Assembly (NCBI GenBank): GCA_040377825.1
Contig: JBEINZ010000204.1
Span: forward strand, 1-5,665
Reading direction: 5' to 3'
Length of the DNA: 5,665 bases
Origin: JBEINZ01 sp040377825
GTDB lineage: Bacteria > Pseudomonadota > Alphaproteobacteria > Rhizobiales > Ancalomicrobiaceae
Position 1 is the stretch's first letter, and every line of letters starts with the position of its first letter. This document shows, in pieces, positions 5,599-5,665 of the stretch. Position numbers and translations under genes: made by a program. The notes beneath the pieces were generated by a model that was not told the DNA's origin, searched no databases, and saw nothing but the letters and a program-made list of their open reading frames with translations.

Positions 5599-5665
5599 AT
5601 GTCCAACAAAGAAACGCAAGACCGACAGCCGCGGCTGTCCCAAGCCGCCCCCAAACGGCCAGAAC
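5599..5665 (+). CDS. N terminus of an unidentified protein, cut by window edge
   Basis: An ATG at 5599-5601 preceded by GAGG at good spacing opens a frame of 22 complete codons to the window end. It begins MSNKETQDRQPRLSQAAPKR, then PE. The fragment is hydrophilic, rich in Gln, Lys, Arg and Pro, and has no signal peptide or membrane segment, so it looks like a flexible cytoplasmic N terminus. It is too short to assign to a family. The gene is co-directional with the phosphoesterase, 252 bases downstream. A 16-bp perfect palindrome lies inside it (5624-5639). The call rests on the ribosome binding site, codon composition and the ordinary look of the N terminus. Confidence 0.55.
   Translation, partial: MSNKETQDRQPRLSQAAPKRPE
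5624..5639. repeat. 16-bp perfect palindrome inside the right-edge gene
   Basis: GACAGCCGCGGCTGTC equals its own reverse complement. It covers codons 9-14 of the partial gene starting at 5599. It could be a dimeric-protein binding site or a stem in the mRNA near the start codon, but it could also arise from codon choice in a GC-rich gene. Confidence 0.5.

Noticed and set aside
5392..5643. 83-codon minus-strand frame at the right end
   Set aside because: Its composition does not look like a protein family, it crosses the hairpin region, and it overlaps the better-supported plus-strand start at 5599.

Overview
The window is ordinary chromosomal sequence from a GC-rich bacterium, most likely an alphaproteobacterium (perhaps Hyphomicrobiales). 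This is inferred from three things: the type of tRNA-Gln(TTG), a DUF1499 protein with N-terminal membrane helices, and an acyl-CoA ligase and omega-aminotransferase of the kinds common in that class. The taxonomic call rests on family resemblance from memory, not on a search.

Layout, left to right. The 3' part of a tRNA-Gln gene (1-52, + strand) is cut by the left edge. Two minus-strand genes follow: a DUF1499 membrane protein (80-859) and, separated from it by 185 bases, an AMP-forming medium/long-chain fatty-acyl-CoA ligase (1045-2673). A 208-base divergent intergenic region (2674-2881) separates the ligase from a plus-strand class III (omega) aminotransferase (2882-4255). After a 194-base gap comes a plus-strand calcineurin-like metallophosphoesterase with a twin-arginine signal (4450-5346). 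A 252-base non-coding stretch with a 9-bp hairpin precedes the first 22 codons of a further plus-strand gene (from 5599), which runs off the right edge.

Functionally this is a loose set of metabolic and envelope genes. The ligase activates fatty acids, the aminotransferase interconverts amines or amino acids with oxo-acids or aldehydes, and the phosphoesterase probably acts on the periplasmic side of the inner membrane. The gaps are wide and no gene overlaps its neighbour, so I see no tight operon and no evidence that the genes form one pathway.

I found no mobile element, CRISPR array, toxin-antitoxin pair, phage gene or defence gene, and nothing that amounts to an undescribed system. The more curious signals are small: an 8-base word occurring twice directly and once inverted upstream of the right-edge gene, a 16-bp perfect palindrome inside the start of that gene, an imperfect 19-base repeat between the DUF1499 and ligase genes, and a repeated 9-mer between the aminotransferase and phosphoesterase. 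Two start codons (ligase and aminotransferase) were moved inward from the longest open frame because Shine-Dalgarno spacing and family N-termini support it.
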